Notes: generated from the sequence alone by a model not told the origin. A stretch of DNA of 12,621 nt from JAAYLC01 sp964636665 (GCA_964636665.1 CAZWVT010000052.1:1-12621); one strand, 5' to 3'. Numbered from the stretch's first letter, positions 1-6,308 are shown. Made by a program: numbers and translations.

Positions 1-297
1 TTCCGGGGGAAGGAAGAGCAGGGCGCACCGATTTGAATGAAAAGAAAGAATGTGGTTTGCATCTTTGATTAGCATCTAAATTTAGTGCTATTTATACTTT
101 GTAACTATTAACGTAAAAACGGGTTGATATTTATATCCTTTCTTATGTACATTTTTGTGATGTTTATTTCTTAACCTAAGCGCGTCATCCAAGTTCTACG
201 TGTATTTCCACAATCATGTATGTTTCTTAACACGTTAATTCTTTCAATTTTTATATTTTTAAAGAAATTGAATTCTAATTAGAAAAAAACACGAAAT
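1..297. other. AT-rich leader without a convincing gene; possible 3' tail of an upstream gene
   Basis: The first 35-70 bases are clearly richer in G+C than what follows and could be the 3' end of a plus-strand gene. Two frames stay open from the edge: one ends with TGA at 34-36 (last residues EEQGAPI) and one with TGA at 66-68. Neither tail is recognisable, so no gene is called. From about 70 to 297 the sequence is AT-rich and non-coding in appearance. It holds a weak imperfect direct repeat sharing TTTCTTAAC (copies ending near 175 and 231) and several one-mismatch versions of the TAnnTTTG promoter element, none exact. The promoter of the cupin gene at 298 is presumably in this stretch. Confidence 0.4.
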
Positions 298-594
298 ATG
301 GAAAAATCAATGAAGCCCAACGTCAAATTATTAGCGCAAGGAACAGAATATACGGCCAAACGAATGAAAGGAAAAGCCGATTATTTCCTGCCAAAACACT
401 CCGCAGATGTAGAATCGATAATTTTTATTCACGAAGGAGAATGCATCTTGTTTATAGATTCCGAAGAAATTCATATGAAACCCGGCGATGCCTACATTAT
501 TCCTCCAAAGGTAAAACATCAATTTAAAGGAATTACCGATTTTGCGGGCATTCATTTTATGCCGGTAAACATTAAGTTTGAATTTTTCACATAA
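298..594 (+). CDS. Small single-domain cupin protein
   Basis: A 98-residue protein that is essentially one cupin_2 beta-barrel. The conserved core is visible: H34 and E39 in the first cupin motif, then a turn with PGD at 62-64, IPP at 68-70 and H74 in the second motif, and a GIHFMP strand at 84-89. The first motif lacks the usual HxH pair, so metal binding by H34, E39 and H74 is possible but not certain. There is no DNA-binding domain, so it is not an AraC-type regulator, although the barrel resembles their sensor domains. No signal peptide. The start at 298 is preceded by an A-rich stretch rather than a Shine-Dalgarno site; an in-frame ATG at 310 is an alternative. Substrate unknown. The gene is followed after 70 bases by a membrane-protein gene on the same strand; co-transcription is possible but not shown. 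Confidence 0.85.
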   Translation: MEKSMKPNVKLLAQGTEYTAKRMKGKADYFLPKHSADVESIIFIHEGECILFIDSEEIHMKPGDAYIIPPKVKHQFKGITDFAGIHFMPVNIKFEFFT

Positions 595-664
595 AAACAT
601 ATTTTTAAAATCAATGTGCCGAAAATTGTTTTACTTTTCGTTGGTTAACTAAAAAATCAATACG

Positions 665-1147
665 ATGAAATCTTTCTTTGTCGAAAATCAACGGTTTAAT
701 CAATGGTGGGTGTGGGTAACTTTACTTTTGGCTTGCGGTGTTCCTTTTGTTGTATTTTATAGACAAATTATACTGGGAGAGAATGTGGGAGAAACGCCGG
801 TATCAGACAGTTTAATTATAGTGACGACTTTGTTTTGTTTGATGATTTTATTGTTTTTTCTGCTATTGCGATTGAAAACAGAAATCAATCCCCAATATTT
901 ATCTTATCAATTTTATCCGTTTCCAAAACGCAGTTTCCCTTTTGAGGAAATTGAGATTATAAAAGTCATAAAATACGGTTTTGTAGGCGGGTGGGGAATC
1001 CGATATACAATGAAGTACGGAACTGTGTTTAATATTCGGGGAAATAAAGGGCTGTACGTTCGTTTGAAAAACGGGAAAACGTTTGTGATAGGTACACAGA
1101 ATCCGGAAGAACTTGAAAAAGTTGTGGAAAAACTTAAAAAAAGGTAA
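665..1147 (+). CDS. Two-helix membrane protein with PH-like C-terminal domain
   Basis: A 160-residue protein with a short Trp-rich N-terminus (WWVWV at 14-18), two predicted transmembrane helices at about 14-32 and 48-69, and a soluble C-terminal domain of about 90 residues. That domain reads as a small beta-rich PH-like fold ending in an amphipathic helix (EELEKVVEKLKKR). Conserved-looking signatures are GGWGIR at 108-113, RGNKGL at 125-130 and IGTQ at 142-145, an arrangement I recognise from small uncharacterised membrane proteins common in Bacteroidota. Both termini probably face the cytoplasm, given the Lys/Arg-rich C-terminal side. No catalytic residues are visible and no function is established. 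The neighbours on the same strand (cupin, DUF1801) do not clarify its job. Confidence 0.75.
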   Translation: MKSFFVENQRFNQWWVWVTLLLACGVPFVVFYRQIILGENVGETPVSDSLIIVTTLFCLMILLFFLLLRLKTEINPQYLSYQFYPFPKRSFPFEEIEIIKVIKYGFVGGWGIRYTMKYGTVFNIRGNKGLYVRLKNGKTFVIGTQNPEELEKVVEKLKKR

Positions 1148-1228
1148 GTTTGTCTTCTTGCCAATAATTTTGAATCGACATTCAAAACCAGTCAGTTAAC
1201 TCTCCTTTTAATTGATAGTGTAAATAAA

Positions 1229-1567
1229 ATGAATGAAAAAATAACCAAATATATTTTAGAAGCTCCGGAAGAACAACAAAAAATTATGGAGACGCTCAGG
1301 ACGCTTATACTCAGCGAAAATCCATCGGTAACGGAGAACTTCAAATGGGGCAGACCGGTATTTGCTACTGATATGGACGTTGCATATTTTAAAGCTACAA
1401 AATCCTATTTGACTTTTGGCATATTTAATTACGAAAAAATAAAAGACCACGTACATCTTTTGGAAGGAACGGGAAAAAATATGCGCCACATAAAAATCAA
1501 AAAATATGAAGATTTACAACCGGAAGTAATTAAAACTTGGATTCGGAAAATTACTACACTGGATTAA
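1229..1567 (+). CDS. DUF1801-family protein (YdhG-like)
   Basis: A 112-residue protein matching the DUF1801 fold: an N-terminal helix pair (EEQQKIMETLRTLILSENP), then the typical segment FKWGRPVFA at 38-46, where a Trp and a Gly-x-Pro precede a strand, the central strand YLTFGIFN, and the LLEGTGKNMRHIKIKKYEDL segment leading to the C-terminal helix. The family includes proteins annotated as iron chaperones of the YdhG/Fra type, but most members have no assigned function. No signal peptide or membrane segment. The start at 1229 follows an A-rich stretch. A second, divergent DUF1801 gene is on the opposite strand at 3413-3814, so the two are unlikely to be a recent tandem duplication. Family call firm; function unknown. 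Confidence 0.85.
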   Translation: MNEKITKYILEAPEEQQKIMETLRTLILSENPSVTENFKWGRPVFATDMDVAYFKATKSYLTFGIFNYEKIKDHVHLLEGTGKNMRHIKIKKYEDLQPEVIKTWIRKITTLD

Positions 1568-1729
1568 ATTTGAGAGAATCTTTTTTTGCAAAATAAAATC
1601 TGTTGCCTGTAAATAAACCCCAATTTTTTTGAAAAAAGAAGAAATTAAAGCAAACCGCAGCGAGACGGAATGCTGTAATTCATAGGAGTCAGTTGTTTTT
1701 ACCGGTATGGATTTATTCAAAACTTTTCT
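1568..1729. other. Spacer between convergent genes
   Basis: The 162 bases lie between the ends of the plus-strand DUF1801 gene and the minus-strand SRPBCC-DinB gene. There are T-runs near 1581-1587 and 1625-1631, but no clear GC-rich hairpin in front of them, so no intrinsic terminator is called. An 8-bp perfect palindrome TACCGGTA is at 1700-1707. A minus-strand reading frame of 68 codons here has no family resemblance and is probably chance. Confidence 0.4.
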
Positions 1730-2791
1730 TTACGGAAAATCCACTGTCGCCATAATCTCCTCAATTTGCAGGGTATGCCTCGCTGTATGTCCGGCTAAGA
1801 ACAACAATGACTGATACGCATCGGTAGGACCGGAAGGACCGTCGCTGATATGATTTCTAAACTCCTCCATCGGGATTCTTTCGATAAAAGAAACCAATGC
1901 TTTTCGTTGTTCTTTTAAATCGTTGAGCGCTGTTTCGGGAGCGTTGTATTTTCCTTTGGCAATCAACATTTCGGGAGCTTTATATTTTTGATTGCGATCG
2001 GTGGACATAGCGAGGATGGCATCGTCGGAAAACATAATCTCGTCTCGGCGCTCGGGATTTTCCGGTTTTTCCATCGTTTCTTGAATCATGTCAAAAATCA
2101 TGGCTTCGGTAATGATGATGTGTTCTATACACTGACTAATGCTCCAGGATTCTTTTGTAGGTTTAAAGTGCAGTTGTTCGGTAGTCAAATCCGCAAGCAA
2201 ACGTTCTAAATCTTGCACGGTTTCCCGATAATAATTGAGTGCAAAAGTGCGGTCATCAGGTTGACTTTCCCGAGCTTCCAGAATTTCTTTGAGTGTTTCC
2301 AATCCTTTATTAAAATCTTTGTCCATATTGTAAAACAAACTCATCAGGTTCCACGGATACGGGGTCGTCCATCTAATGCCCCATCTTACAAGGGTTTGCT
2401 CGGGAGTTTGTGCTTCAACCGAAATGTAAGCTTTGCTCGGCGTATCGTTAAAATTGTAGAAAAACATATCCGATTCCATCCGTGTCCCCGGTTCGATATG
2501 CGTAATGACCTGAGCGCCTTTTCCAAGTTTGTCACTGTCCCAACTGTATTTGAATCCGACAGTGCCGTCTATCCCTTCGGAAGTGGTGTGCATATCCGGA
2601 TCGGAGCGTTGCCACACACCGAAATTATCTTGGTTTTTTACATGTTTGATGTATTCGAACACCTCTTGTTTGGGCTTGTTTATAACTGTTTGTCCTTCAC
2701 TGGTGGATTCGTTCGGAACAAACAAAGCGACAATAAGCGGTATTGCGATGACAATTGCCAATACAATAATGATTTTTTTTAGAATTTTCAT
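1730..2791 (-). CDS. Membrane-anchored SRPBCC domain fused to a DinB-like domain
   Basis: A 353-residue two-domain protein. Residues 7-25 form one hydrophobic helix behind a basic MKILKK start, so the rest is predicted to face the periplasm, anchored to the inner membrane. Residues about 34-172 are a polyketide-cyclase-type SRPBCC domain (INKPKQEVFEYIKHVKN near 37-53, then a beta-sheet and a long C-terminal helix ending around 172). Residues about 183-350 are a DinB/DUF664-type four-helix domain: WSISQCIEHI puts a His at 224, and HTARHTLQIEEI at 335-346 supplies H335 and H339, so the usual three-His metal site is complete. DinB relatives include thiol S-transferases. No frameshift or extra stop separates the two domains. 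It is the last gene of the minus-strand cluster, 204 bases after the glyoxalase-like gene, with its own candidate -7 element. Substrate unknown. Confidence 0.85.
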   Translation of the reverse strand: MKILKKIIIVLAIVIAIPLIVALFVPNESTSEGQTVINKPKQEVFEYIKHVKNQDNFGVWQRSDPDMHTTSEGIDGTVGFKYSWDSDKLGKGAQVITHIEPGTRMESDMFFYNFNDTPSKAYISVEAQTPEQTLVRWGIRWTTPYPWNLMSLFYNMDKDFNKGLETLKEILEARESQPDDRTFALNYYRETVQDLERLLADLTTEQLHFKPTKESWSISQCIEHIIITEAMIFDMIQETMEKPENPERRDEIMFSDDAILAMSTDRNQKYKAPEMLIAKGKYNAPETALNDLKEQRKALVSFIERIPMEEFRNHISDGPSGPTDAYQSLLFLAGHTARHTLQIEEIMATVDFP

Positions 2792-2872
2792 TTTGACTTG
2801 ATTCGTAAATGGTTAGAGAATTTGATTTTCTGGTTTGTTAAGTGATTATTCAGATGCTTTCCTTCTATTTTG

Positions 2873-2880
2873 CAAAAATA
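2873..2880 (-). promoter_or_regulatory. Candidate Bacteroidota -7 element for the SRPBCC-DinB gene
   Basis: Read on the minus strand the bases are TATTTTTG, an exact match to TAnnTTTG, the -7 element of the Bacteroidota primary sigma factor. It predicts a transcript start near 2869 and a leader of about 77 bases before the ATG at 2791. No TTG is found at the usual -33 spacing, so support rests on the -7 match and position alone. Chance matches are not rare in AT-rich spacers. Confidence 0.35.
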
Positions 2881-2995
2881 AGATATTCAGGATGATGAAG
2901 TTTGATTTTTCGGGTTTCAACATTCATAAATGTGTAATCGTCAATTTTCAGATTCAAGATATTTTAAACGGAATCCATATCTGGCAGTGATTGAA

Positions 2996-3385
2996 TTATT
3001 TCATCGAATGCAATCCAAAACTGTTTCCTTCTGTATCGGAGCACAACGCGCAAAAGCCGTGTTCGCCGAGCGACATTTTTGGTTGGATGACTTTTCCGCC
3101 TTCTGCTTCCACGCGACTTTCTTCTACGGCACAATCGTCACATTGGAAATAAATTAGTGTTCCTCCGCCTCCTCCAGGCATGTCTTTCATTTTTACAAGG
3201 GCTCCATTGGCGTTGGGTGCATTTTCAACCCATGGAAAATAAGCCATTTGCATCTCGGACATGCCTTCCATTTCCGGTGCGTCCAGGAGTTCCACATCCA
3301 ATACGTTACTGTAAAATCTTTTGGCTCTATCCATGTCGTTGACATAGATTTCGAACCAGCAGGCAATGTTTTCTTTTTGTTGCAT
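2996..3385 (-). CDS. Glyoxalase-like VOC family protein
   Basis: A 129-residue protein with two beta-alpha-beta-beta-beta modules of the vicinal oxygen chelate (VOC) superfamily, about 7-66 and 75-128. The first opens with CWFEIYVNDMDRAKRFYSNV, the standard VOC strand-helix start; the modules are joined by a Gly-rich loop (five Gly at 71-75); the second ends with the typical DTEGNSFGLHS strand. This resembles the glyoxalase subgroup widely annotated in soil and aquatic bacteria with no known substrate. The fold is compatible with glyoxalase, dioxygenase or antibiotic-binding roles. No signal peptide. It is the last gene of a four-gene run, 27 bases after the DUF1801 gene. Confidence 0.88.
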   Translation of the reverse strand: MQQKENIACWFEIYVNDMDRAKRFYSNVLDVELLDAPEMEGMSEMQMAYFPWVENAPNANGALVKMKDMPGGGGGTLIYFQCDDCAVEESRVEAEGGKVIQPKMSLGEHGFCALCSDTEGNSFGLHSMK

Positions 3386-3412
3386 CGTGTATGAATTAAA
3401 TTAATTTATCGG

Positions 3413-3814
3413 TTATTTTAAACGCTCCAATTTTCCCTTTCGTTTGATTAGATTTTTATAATCCCATTGGATTCCTCTGGCTTTGTGGAGCCACCGCCTT
3501 AAAGCTTCAGAATTGATTTCGGAAACATCGTTGTAAAAAACGGAAGCATCTTTAAATTTTTTTCCCCTGACATTCAGCTCCGGTTCTTCAAAGTCGGCGC
3601 CACTCCAAAACATTAACCGGATTCCCGGTTTTTGTCTGCTGTATCCTGCTATCGGATTTCCATCCAAAAACCAAACAGGATGAGCATGCCATATCTTGCT
3701 TTCAGCTTCCGGCAAACAGTTATCAATTTCGCATGCCAAAGCTTCACATAATAATTTTTCGCTTTCAGATAACTTGCCATGATATGCTTGGATATCAGAA
3801 TGAATGTTATTCAT
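3413..3814 (-). CDS. DUF1801-family protein
   Basis: A 133-residue protein of the DUF1801 superfamily, of a subtype different from the one at 1229-1567. Recognisable parts are the N-terminal helices (LSESEKLLCEALACEID), the segment IWHAHPVWFLDGNPIAGYS around 42-60, then RLMFWSGADFEEPEL and KFKDASVFY, and a basic C-terminal tail (KNLIKRKGKLERLK). The function of the family is unresolved. Its ATG at 3814 lies inside the end of the preceding AHSA1 gene, an 8-base overlap that suggests translational coupling. A VOC gene follows 27 bases later. The Lys/Arg-rich tail might contact nucleic acid or a partner, but that is a guess. Confidence 0.85.
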   Translation of the reverse strand: MNNIHSDIQAYHGKLSESEKLLCEALACEIDNCLPEAESKIWHAHPVWFLDGNPIAGYSRQKPGIRLMFWSGADFEEPELNVRGKKFKDASVFYNDVSEINSEALRRWLHKARGIQWDYKNLIKRKGKLERLK

Positions 3815-4268
3815 TTTCTATAATGTTTTTAAGTTTTTGTAAAGCTTTTGGATATGTCTGTTCGAAATAATCCGAATGCGATTCAGCAATATCAATTGAT
3901 ACCGTTATTAAAGTATTTTTATCAAGTTTTTCAAACGAATAATTTTCCAATGTTCCTGACCATCCATCCACTTCTTCGCCGGAAGTAATTTCTTTCTCGT
4001 TTTTAATAATTCCGTAATGACGAATAGAGACGAATTTGTTGGGAATATTTTCTGCGATTTCCGACAACATTCCGCCTTTATTTCCTTTTTCATCAGTACC
4101 GATAAAACGAATTTTAGAGTCTTTGTCCCAATTTCCTTCATAAGTTGAAGTGGGATTGAATACCGAAGTCCAAGCTTCATAAGACGTTTTGTCGTTCAAA
4201 CCGAGCATGGTGGTGTAAACTTTTTCTGGCGGAGCTTTGATTTCTATTTTAAATTGAAATGTTTTCAT
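3807..4268 (-). CDS. AHSA1-type SRPBCC protein
   Basis: A 153-residue single-domain protein of the SRPBCC/START-like superfamily, in the group named after the Hsp90 activator Aha1 C-terminal domain. It opens with the family signature FKIEIKAPPEKVYTTMLG (residues 5-22), continues with a wrap-around beta-sheet (GNWDKDSKIRFIG, KGGMLSEIAENIPNKFVSI) and closes with the long helix SHSDYFEQTYPKALQKLKNII that lids the cavity. In bacteria these proteins bind hydrophobic small molecules; a chaperone role is not implied by the name. No signal peptide, so cytoplasmic. It starts 12 bases after the exported VOC gene and overlaps the next gene (DUF1801) by 8 bases, so it is in the middle of an operon. Ligand unknown. 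Confidence 0.88.
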   Translation of the reverse strand: MKTFQFKIEIKAPPEKVYTTMLGLNDKTSYEAWTSVFNPTSTYEGNWDKDSKIRFIGTDEKGNKGGMLSEIAENIPNKFVSIRHYGIIKNEKEITSGEEVDGWSGTLENYSFEKLDKNTLITVSIDIAESHSDYFEQTYPKALQKLKNIIENE

Positions 4269-4280
4269 AGGTTATAATTT

Positions 4281-4823
4281 TTATTGCAAATTCAACTGCC
4301 ATGAAACCCCGAAACGGTCGATAACCCAACCAAACTTTTTGCTGAACCCATAATTGTTCAAAGGCATGGCTATCGTTCCGTCCTCCGAAAGTTTTGTAAA
4401 CAAATTTTGAATTTCTGCTTCGGTTTCACAGGCTACATAGTTAGAAACAGCAGGCGAGAAATCCCAATTGTGTATTGGCGGACTGTCACTACACATAAAC
4501 CGTTGACCATTTAGCTCAAATTCGGCGTGCATTACAGTTCCTTCTTTTCCGGGGTCGTCTTTTCCCCATCTTTGGATGTGAATGATTTTTGAATTTTCAA
4601 ACAAGCTGATATAAAAATTCATGGCTTGTTCCGCATCGTCTTTTTGAAAGGTCAAAAATGGAATTATTTTTTGATTTGCAATTTCAGAATTGGTAGTATC
4701 GTCCGGGTTTACATTGTTTTTCAATGTTTTTTTTATCTGGTCACCTTCATAAATATTGGGATGAATTTTTGCAAATCCGGAGTTTAAAACCATTAGAAAT
4801 ATCAGCAATATTGCAGGTTTCAT
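4281..4823 (-). CDS. PhnB-like VOC protein with an N-terminal signal peptide
   Basis: A 180-residue protein. Residues about 51-180 are a complete PhnB-like VOC domain (KIIPFLTFQKDDAEQAMNFY at 52-71, ELNGQRFMCSDSPP, and a terminal FGWVIDRFGVSWQLN strand). Ahead of it are 50 extra residues: a hydrophobic stretch of about 18 residues (MKPAILLIFLMVLNSGFA) that reads as a Sec signal peptide with likely cleavage after A18, followed by a polar linker. There is no Cys at the cleavage site, so it is not a lipoprotein. Members of this family normally begin at the VOC domain and stay in the cytoplasm, so export is unusual. No in-frame ATG lies close before the VOC domain, which argues that the long form is real. 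It starts a four-gene run (this gene, AHSA1, DUF1801, VOC). Substrate unknown. Confidence 0.85.
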   Translation of the reverse strand: MKPAILLIFLMVLNSGFAKIHPNIYEGDQIKKTLKNNVNPDDTTNSEIANQKIIPFLTFQKDDAEQAMNFYISLFENSKIIHIQRWGKDDPGKEGTVMHAEFELNGQRFMCSDSPPIHNWDFSPAVSNYVACETEAEIQNLFTKLSEDGTIAMPLNNYGFSKKFGWVIDRFGVSWQLNLQ

Positions 4824-4834
4824 AATATTTTGTT

Positions 4835-4936
4835 TTAGAGGTTGTTTATTTGTAATTTCAAAATTTTCGTGTCTCTTTTTACTTTCGGAAAATCATACCA
4901 TAAAAAATTCTCTATGTTCTGTATCGAGTCTTTCAT
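4835..4936 (-). CDS. Possible 33-codon small ORF in the spacer between two gene runs
   Basis: In the 169-base gap between the AHSA1 gene (ending at 4993) and the exported VOC gene (starting at 4823), a minus-strand ATG at 4936 opens a frame of 33 codons ending in TAA at 4835. The product is basic and mixed in character (contains FLWYDFPKVKRDTKILK). An in-frame TAA lies six codons upstream, so it is not the tail of a longer frame. I recognise no family. It could be a leader peptide, a small protein, a gene remnant or chance. No exact TAnnTTTG element was found in this spacer. Confidence 0.15.
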   Translation of the reverse strand: MKDSIQNIENFLWYDFPKVKRDTKILKLQINNL

Positions 4937-4992
4937 TTGTTTGGATGAAAATTATTTTGACTTTAACTTATTAATTCACATTTCCTGTCCCT

Positions 4993-5445
4993 TTATACTA
5001 AGAGATGTCGTTTTTGCTGATGTTGGTTGGGGTTGTTTTCAACATATTTTTTAAAATTATTCAAAATAGACTGCCATCCCGCTTTCTGCTTGTCTTTTGG
5101 ATTAGTTGACTCGGCTTCAAAAGCTGTATTTACTTGGGTTTTACCAAATAAATCTTTAAATGTTGTTACAACTTTTCGTTGATCTTCAAGAATGTAAGAC
5201 AACTTTTGATTCGGAATGATTTCATTATAAATACCAATGAGGTCGAAACCGAAACTTCCGTCTTTGGCTTCCATTCGTGCGAAGTATTTTCCTCCGACAT
5301 TCAAATCATTTGTCGCATTTGGACAATGCCAGTCATCGATTGCGAAATTCCAACCGACAATGTGTTGGGGATTGGTATAATAATTCCATACATCTGCAAT
5401 TCCTCGGTTGATTATGACTTCAATATTTATTACTGTAGGTTTCAT
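4993..5445 (-). CDS. AHSA1-type SRPBCC protein
   Basis: A 150-residue SRPBCC protein of the AHSA1 group. It begins with the strand INIEVIINRGIADVWNYYTN (residues 6-25), followed by HIVGWNFAIDDWHCPNATNDL and GGKYFARMEAKDGSFGFDLIG, a combination typical of a common bacterial subgroup, and a C-terminal helix AGWQSILNNFKKYVENN. After the helix it carries a tail of about 14 polar and basic residues (NPNQHQQKRHLLV) that members usually lack. Cytoplasmic; ligand unknown. Its ATG shares one base with the stop of the preceding (broken) AHSA1 gene in a TAATG junction, so its translation may depend on ribosomes arriving from upstream. The premature stop in that upstream gene could therefore lower its expression. 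Confidence 0.87.
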   Translation of the reverse strand: MKPTVINIEVIINRGIADVWNYYTNPQHIVGWNFAIDDWHCPNATNDLNVGGKYFARMEAKDGSFGFDLIGIYNEIIPNQKLSYILEDQRKVVTTFKDLFGKTQVNTAFEAESTNPKDKQKAGWQSILNNFKKYVENNPNQHQQKRHLLV

Positions 5446-5885
5446 TATTGAGGTTTTAAATAGTTAAAAGCTCCTTTACGAAGTTGAATTCCATATTCCA
5501 AATATGCTTTTAGGCAATCCAAGAAATTCGTCCAACCAGAAGTGTTTTCCGTAAGCCATTTAAGATTTTTTGCATTTAATTCTTTTTCGCTTTCTGTGAT
5601 GGTTATAACCGTACTTTTATCGGGTTGTTCGGTTAACGTTATGTTTACCACGGTTTCTTCATCTCATACAAATGAAATGAAGCCGGACGGATTCGTCTTT
5701 ATGTTTATTACGGGAAACATTCCGGGAAAATCTCCGAATTCCCAGAAGAGTTCTTCTCCCGTTTTCAGGTGTCCTGAGCTCTTGGAAATGAAATATTTTG
5801 TCAAATGTTCCCGATTTACAATGGCTTCAAATACTTCCGTTATGGGTTTTTGGATTTGCAAACCGGCTTTTGCGGTAAGTTTCAT
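5445..5885 (-). pseudogene. AHSA1-type SRPBCC gene interrupted by one in-frame TGA
   Basis: Two adjacent frames together spell one AHSA1-type protein of about 146 residues. The first part (MKLTAKAGLQIQKPITEVFEA...) ends at a TGA at 5664-5666 after GFISFV. In the same frame, the next codons read DEETVVNITLTE and continue to TAA at 5445-5447, with the expected family C-terminus GWTNFLDCLKAYLEYGIQLR. No base is gained or lost, so this is a nonsense codon and not a frameshift. It sits where relatives have a Trp (FxW), and TGG to TGA is a single transition. No ATG restarts in frame after the stop; GTG at 5651 is the only near candidate. The gene starts 3 bases after the VOC gene and ends in a TAATG overlap with the next. 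A recent mutation, a sequencing error, or readthrough are the options; the intact remainder argues for a recent event or an error. Confidence 0.85.
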
Positions 5886-5888
5886 GGT

Positions 5889-6308
5889 TTATTTTGTATT
5901 TGGAAAATTAATCATCCAGCAAACGCCGTATTTGTCTATAAACGATCCGAAATAATCGCCCCAGAACATGTCTTCCATCGGCATTTCGACCGTTCCATCC
6001 GCAGAAAGTGCATTAAAAATACGATTTGCTTCTTCTCGGCTGTCGGGAGTCAGGGAAATATAATTGTTGTTTCCTCGGTGAAGTATTTGACCTTTGCTCG
6101 GCAGGCAGTCGGAAGCCATCAGGTATTGTCCGTTTCCGATGGGCAATCCCACGTGCATCACTCTGTTTTTTTCATCGTCGGGCAGGTCTTCGGTTCCGGG
6201 AACTTCATGCATCCGTTGGACAAAGAGTTCTCCGCCAAAAACCGATTGATAAAAACGAAATGCTTCTTCTGCATTTCCGTCAAAATTTAAATAAGGATTA
6301 AGTGTCAT
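5889..6308 (-). CDS. PhnB-like VOC family protein
   Basis: A 139-residue cytoplasmic protein of the PhnB-like branch of the VOC superfamily. The family landmarks are clear: TLNPYLNFDGNAEEAFRFYQSVFGGE at the N-terminus (residues 2-27), VMHVGLPIGNGQYLMASD at 50-67, the helix SREEANRIFNALSADGTVEMP, and the closing FGSFIDKYGVCWMINF. Relatives are annotated as PhnB or as ubiquinone-methyltransferase-like, but a phosphonate role is not supported for this branch and no phn genes are nearby. It is the first gene of the minus-strand cluster: two AHSA1-type genes follow with 3-base and 1-base junctions. A -7 element and an FNR-like palindrome lie upstream, so it probably carries the regulated promoter of the operon. 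Confidence 0.88.
   Translation of the reverse strand: MTLNPYLNFDGNAEEAFRFYQSVFGGELFVQRMHEVPGTEDLPDDEKNRVMHVGLPIGNGQYLMASDCLPSKGQILHRGNNNYISLTPDSREEANRIFNALSADGTVEMPMEDMFWGDYFGSFIDKYGVCWMINFPNTK

Noticed and set aside
1..68. C-terminal fragment of a named upstream gene
   Set aside because: Two frames are open at the edge, each giving only 11-21 residues with no recognisable motif; no gene can be supported.
1700..1707. TACCGGTA palindrome as an operator
   Set aside because: It is only 8 bp long, lies between the 3' ends of two genes, and has no second copy nearby.
1514..1720. Minus-strand frame of 68 codons between convergent genes
   Set aside because: It overlaps the 3' end of the DUF1801 gene, has no recognisable motif, and lies in a spacer where chance frames are expected.
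2213..2782. Plus-strand frame of 189 codons
   Set aside because: It is fully antisense to the SRPBCC-DinB gene, whose product shows clear domains; the plus-strand product resembles nothing.
5664..5666. TGA reassigned to Trp (code 4 or similar)
   Set aside because: All Trp codons in the other genes are TGG. An AT-rich genome with reassigned TGA would use TGA for many of them. Selenocysteine is also unlikely since the family position is Trp.
5445..5885. Two separate small AHSA1-like genes, or a frameshift between them
   Set aside because: The second segment is in the same frame as the first, separated only by the TGA and four codons, and the two halves complete one domain; a single nonsense codon explains the data better.
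5805..6290. Plus-strand frame of 161 codons
   Set aside because: It is antisense to the VOC gene and the start of the broken AHSA1 gene, both of which carry clear family motifs.
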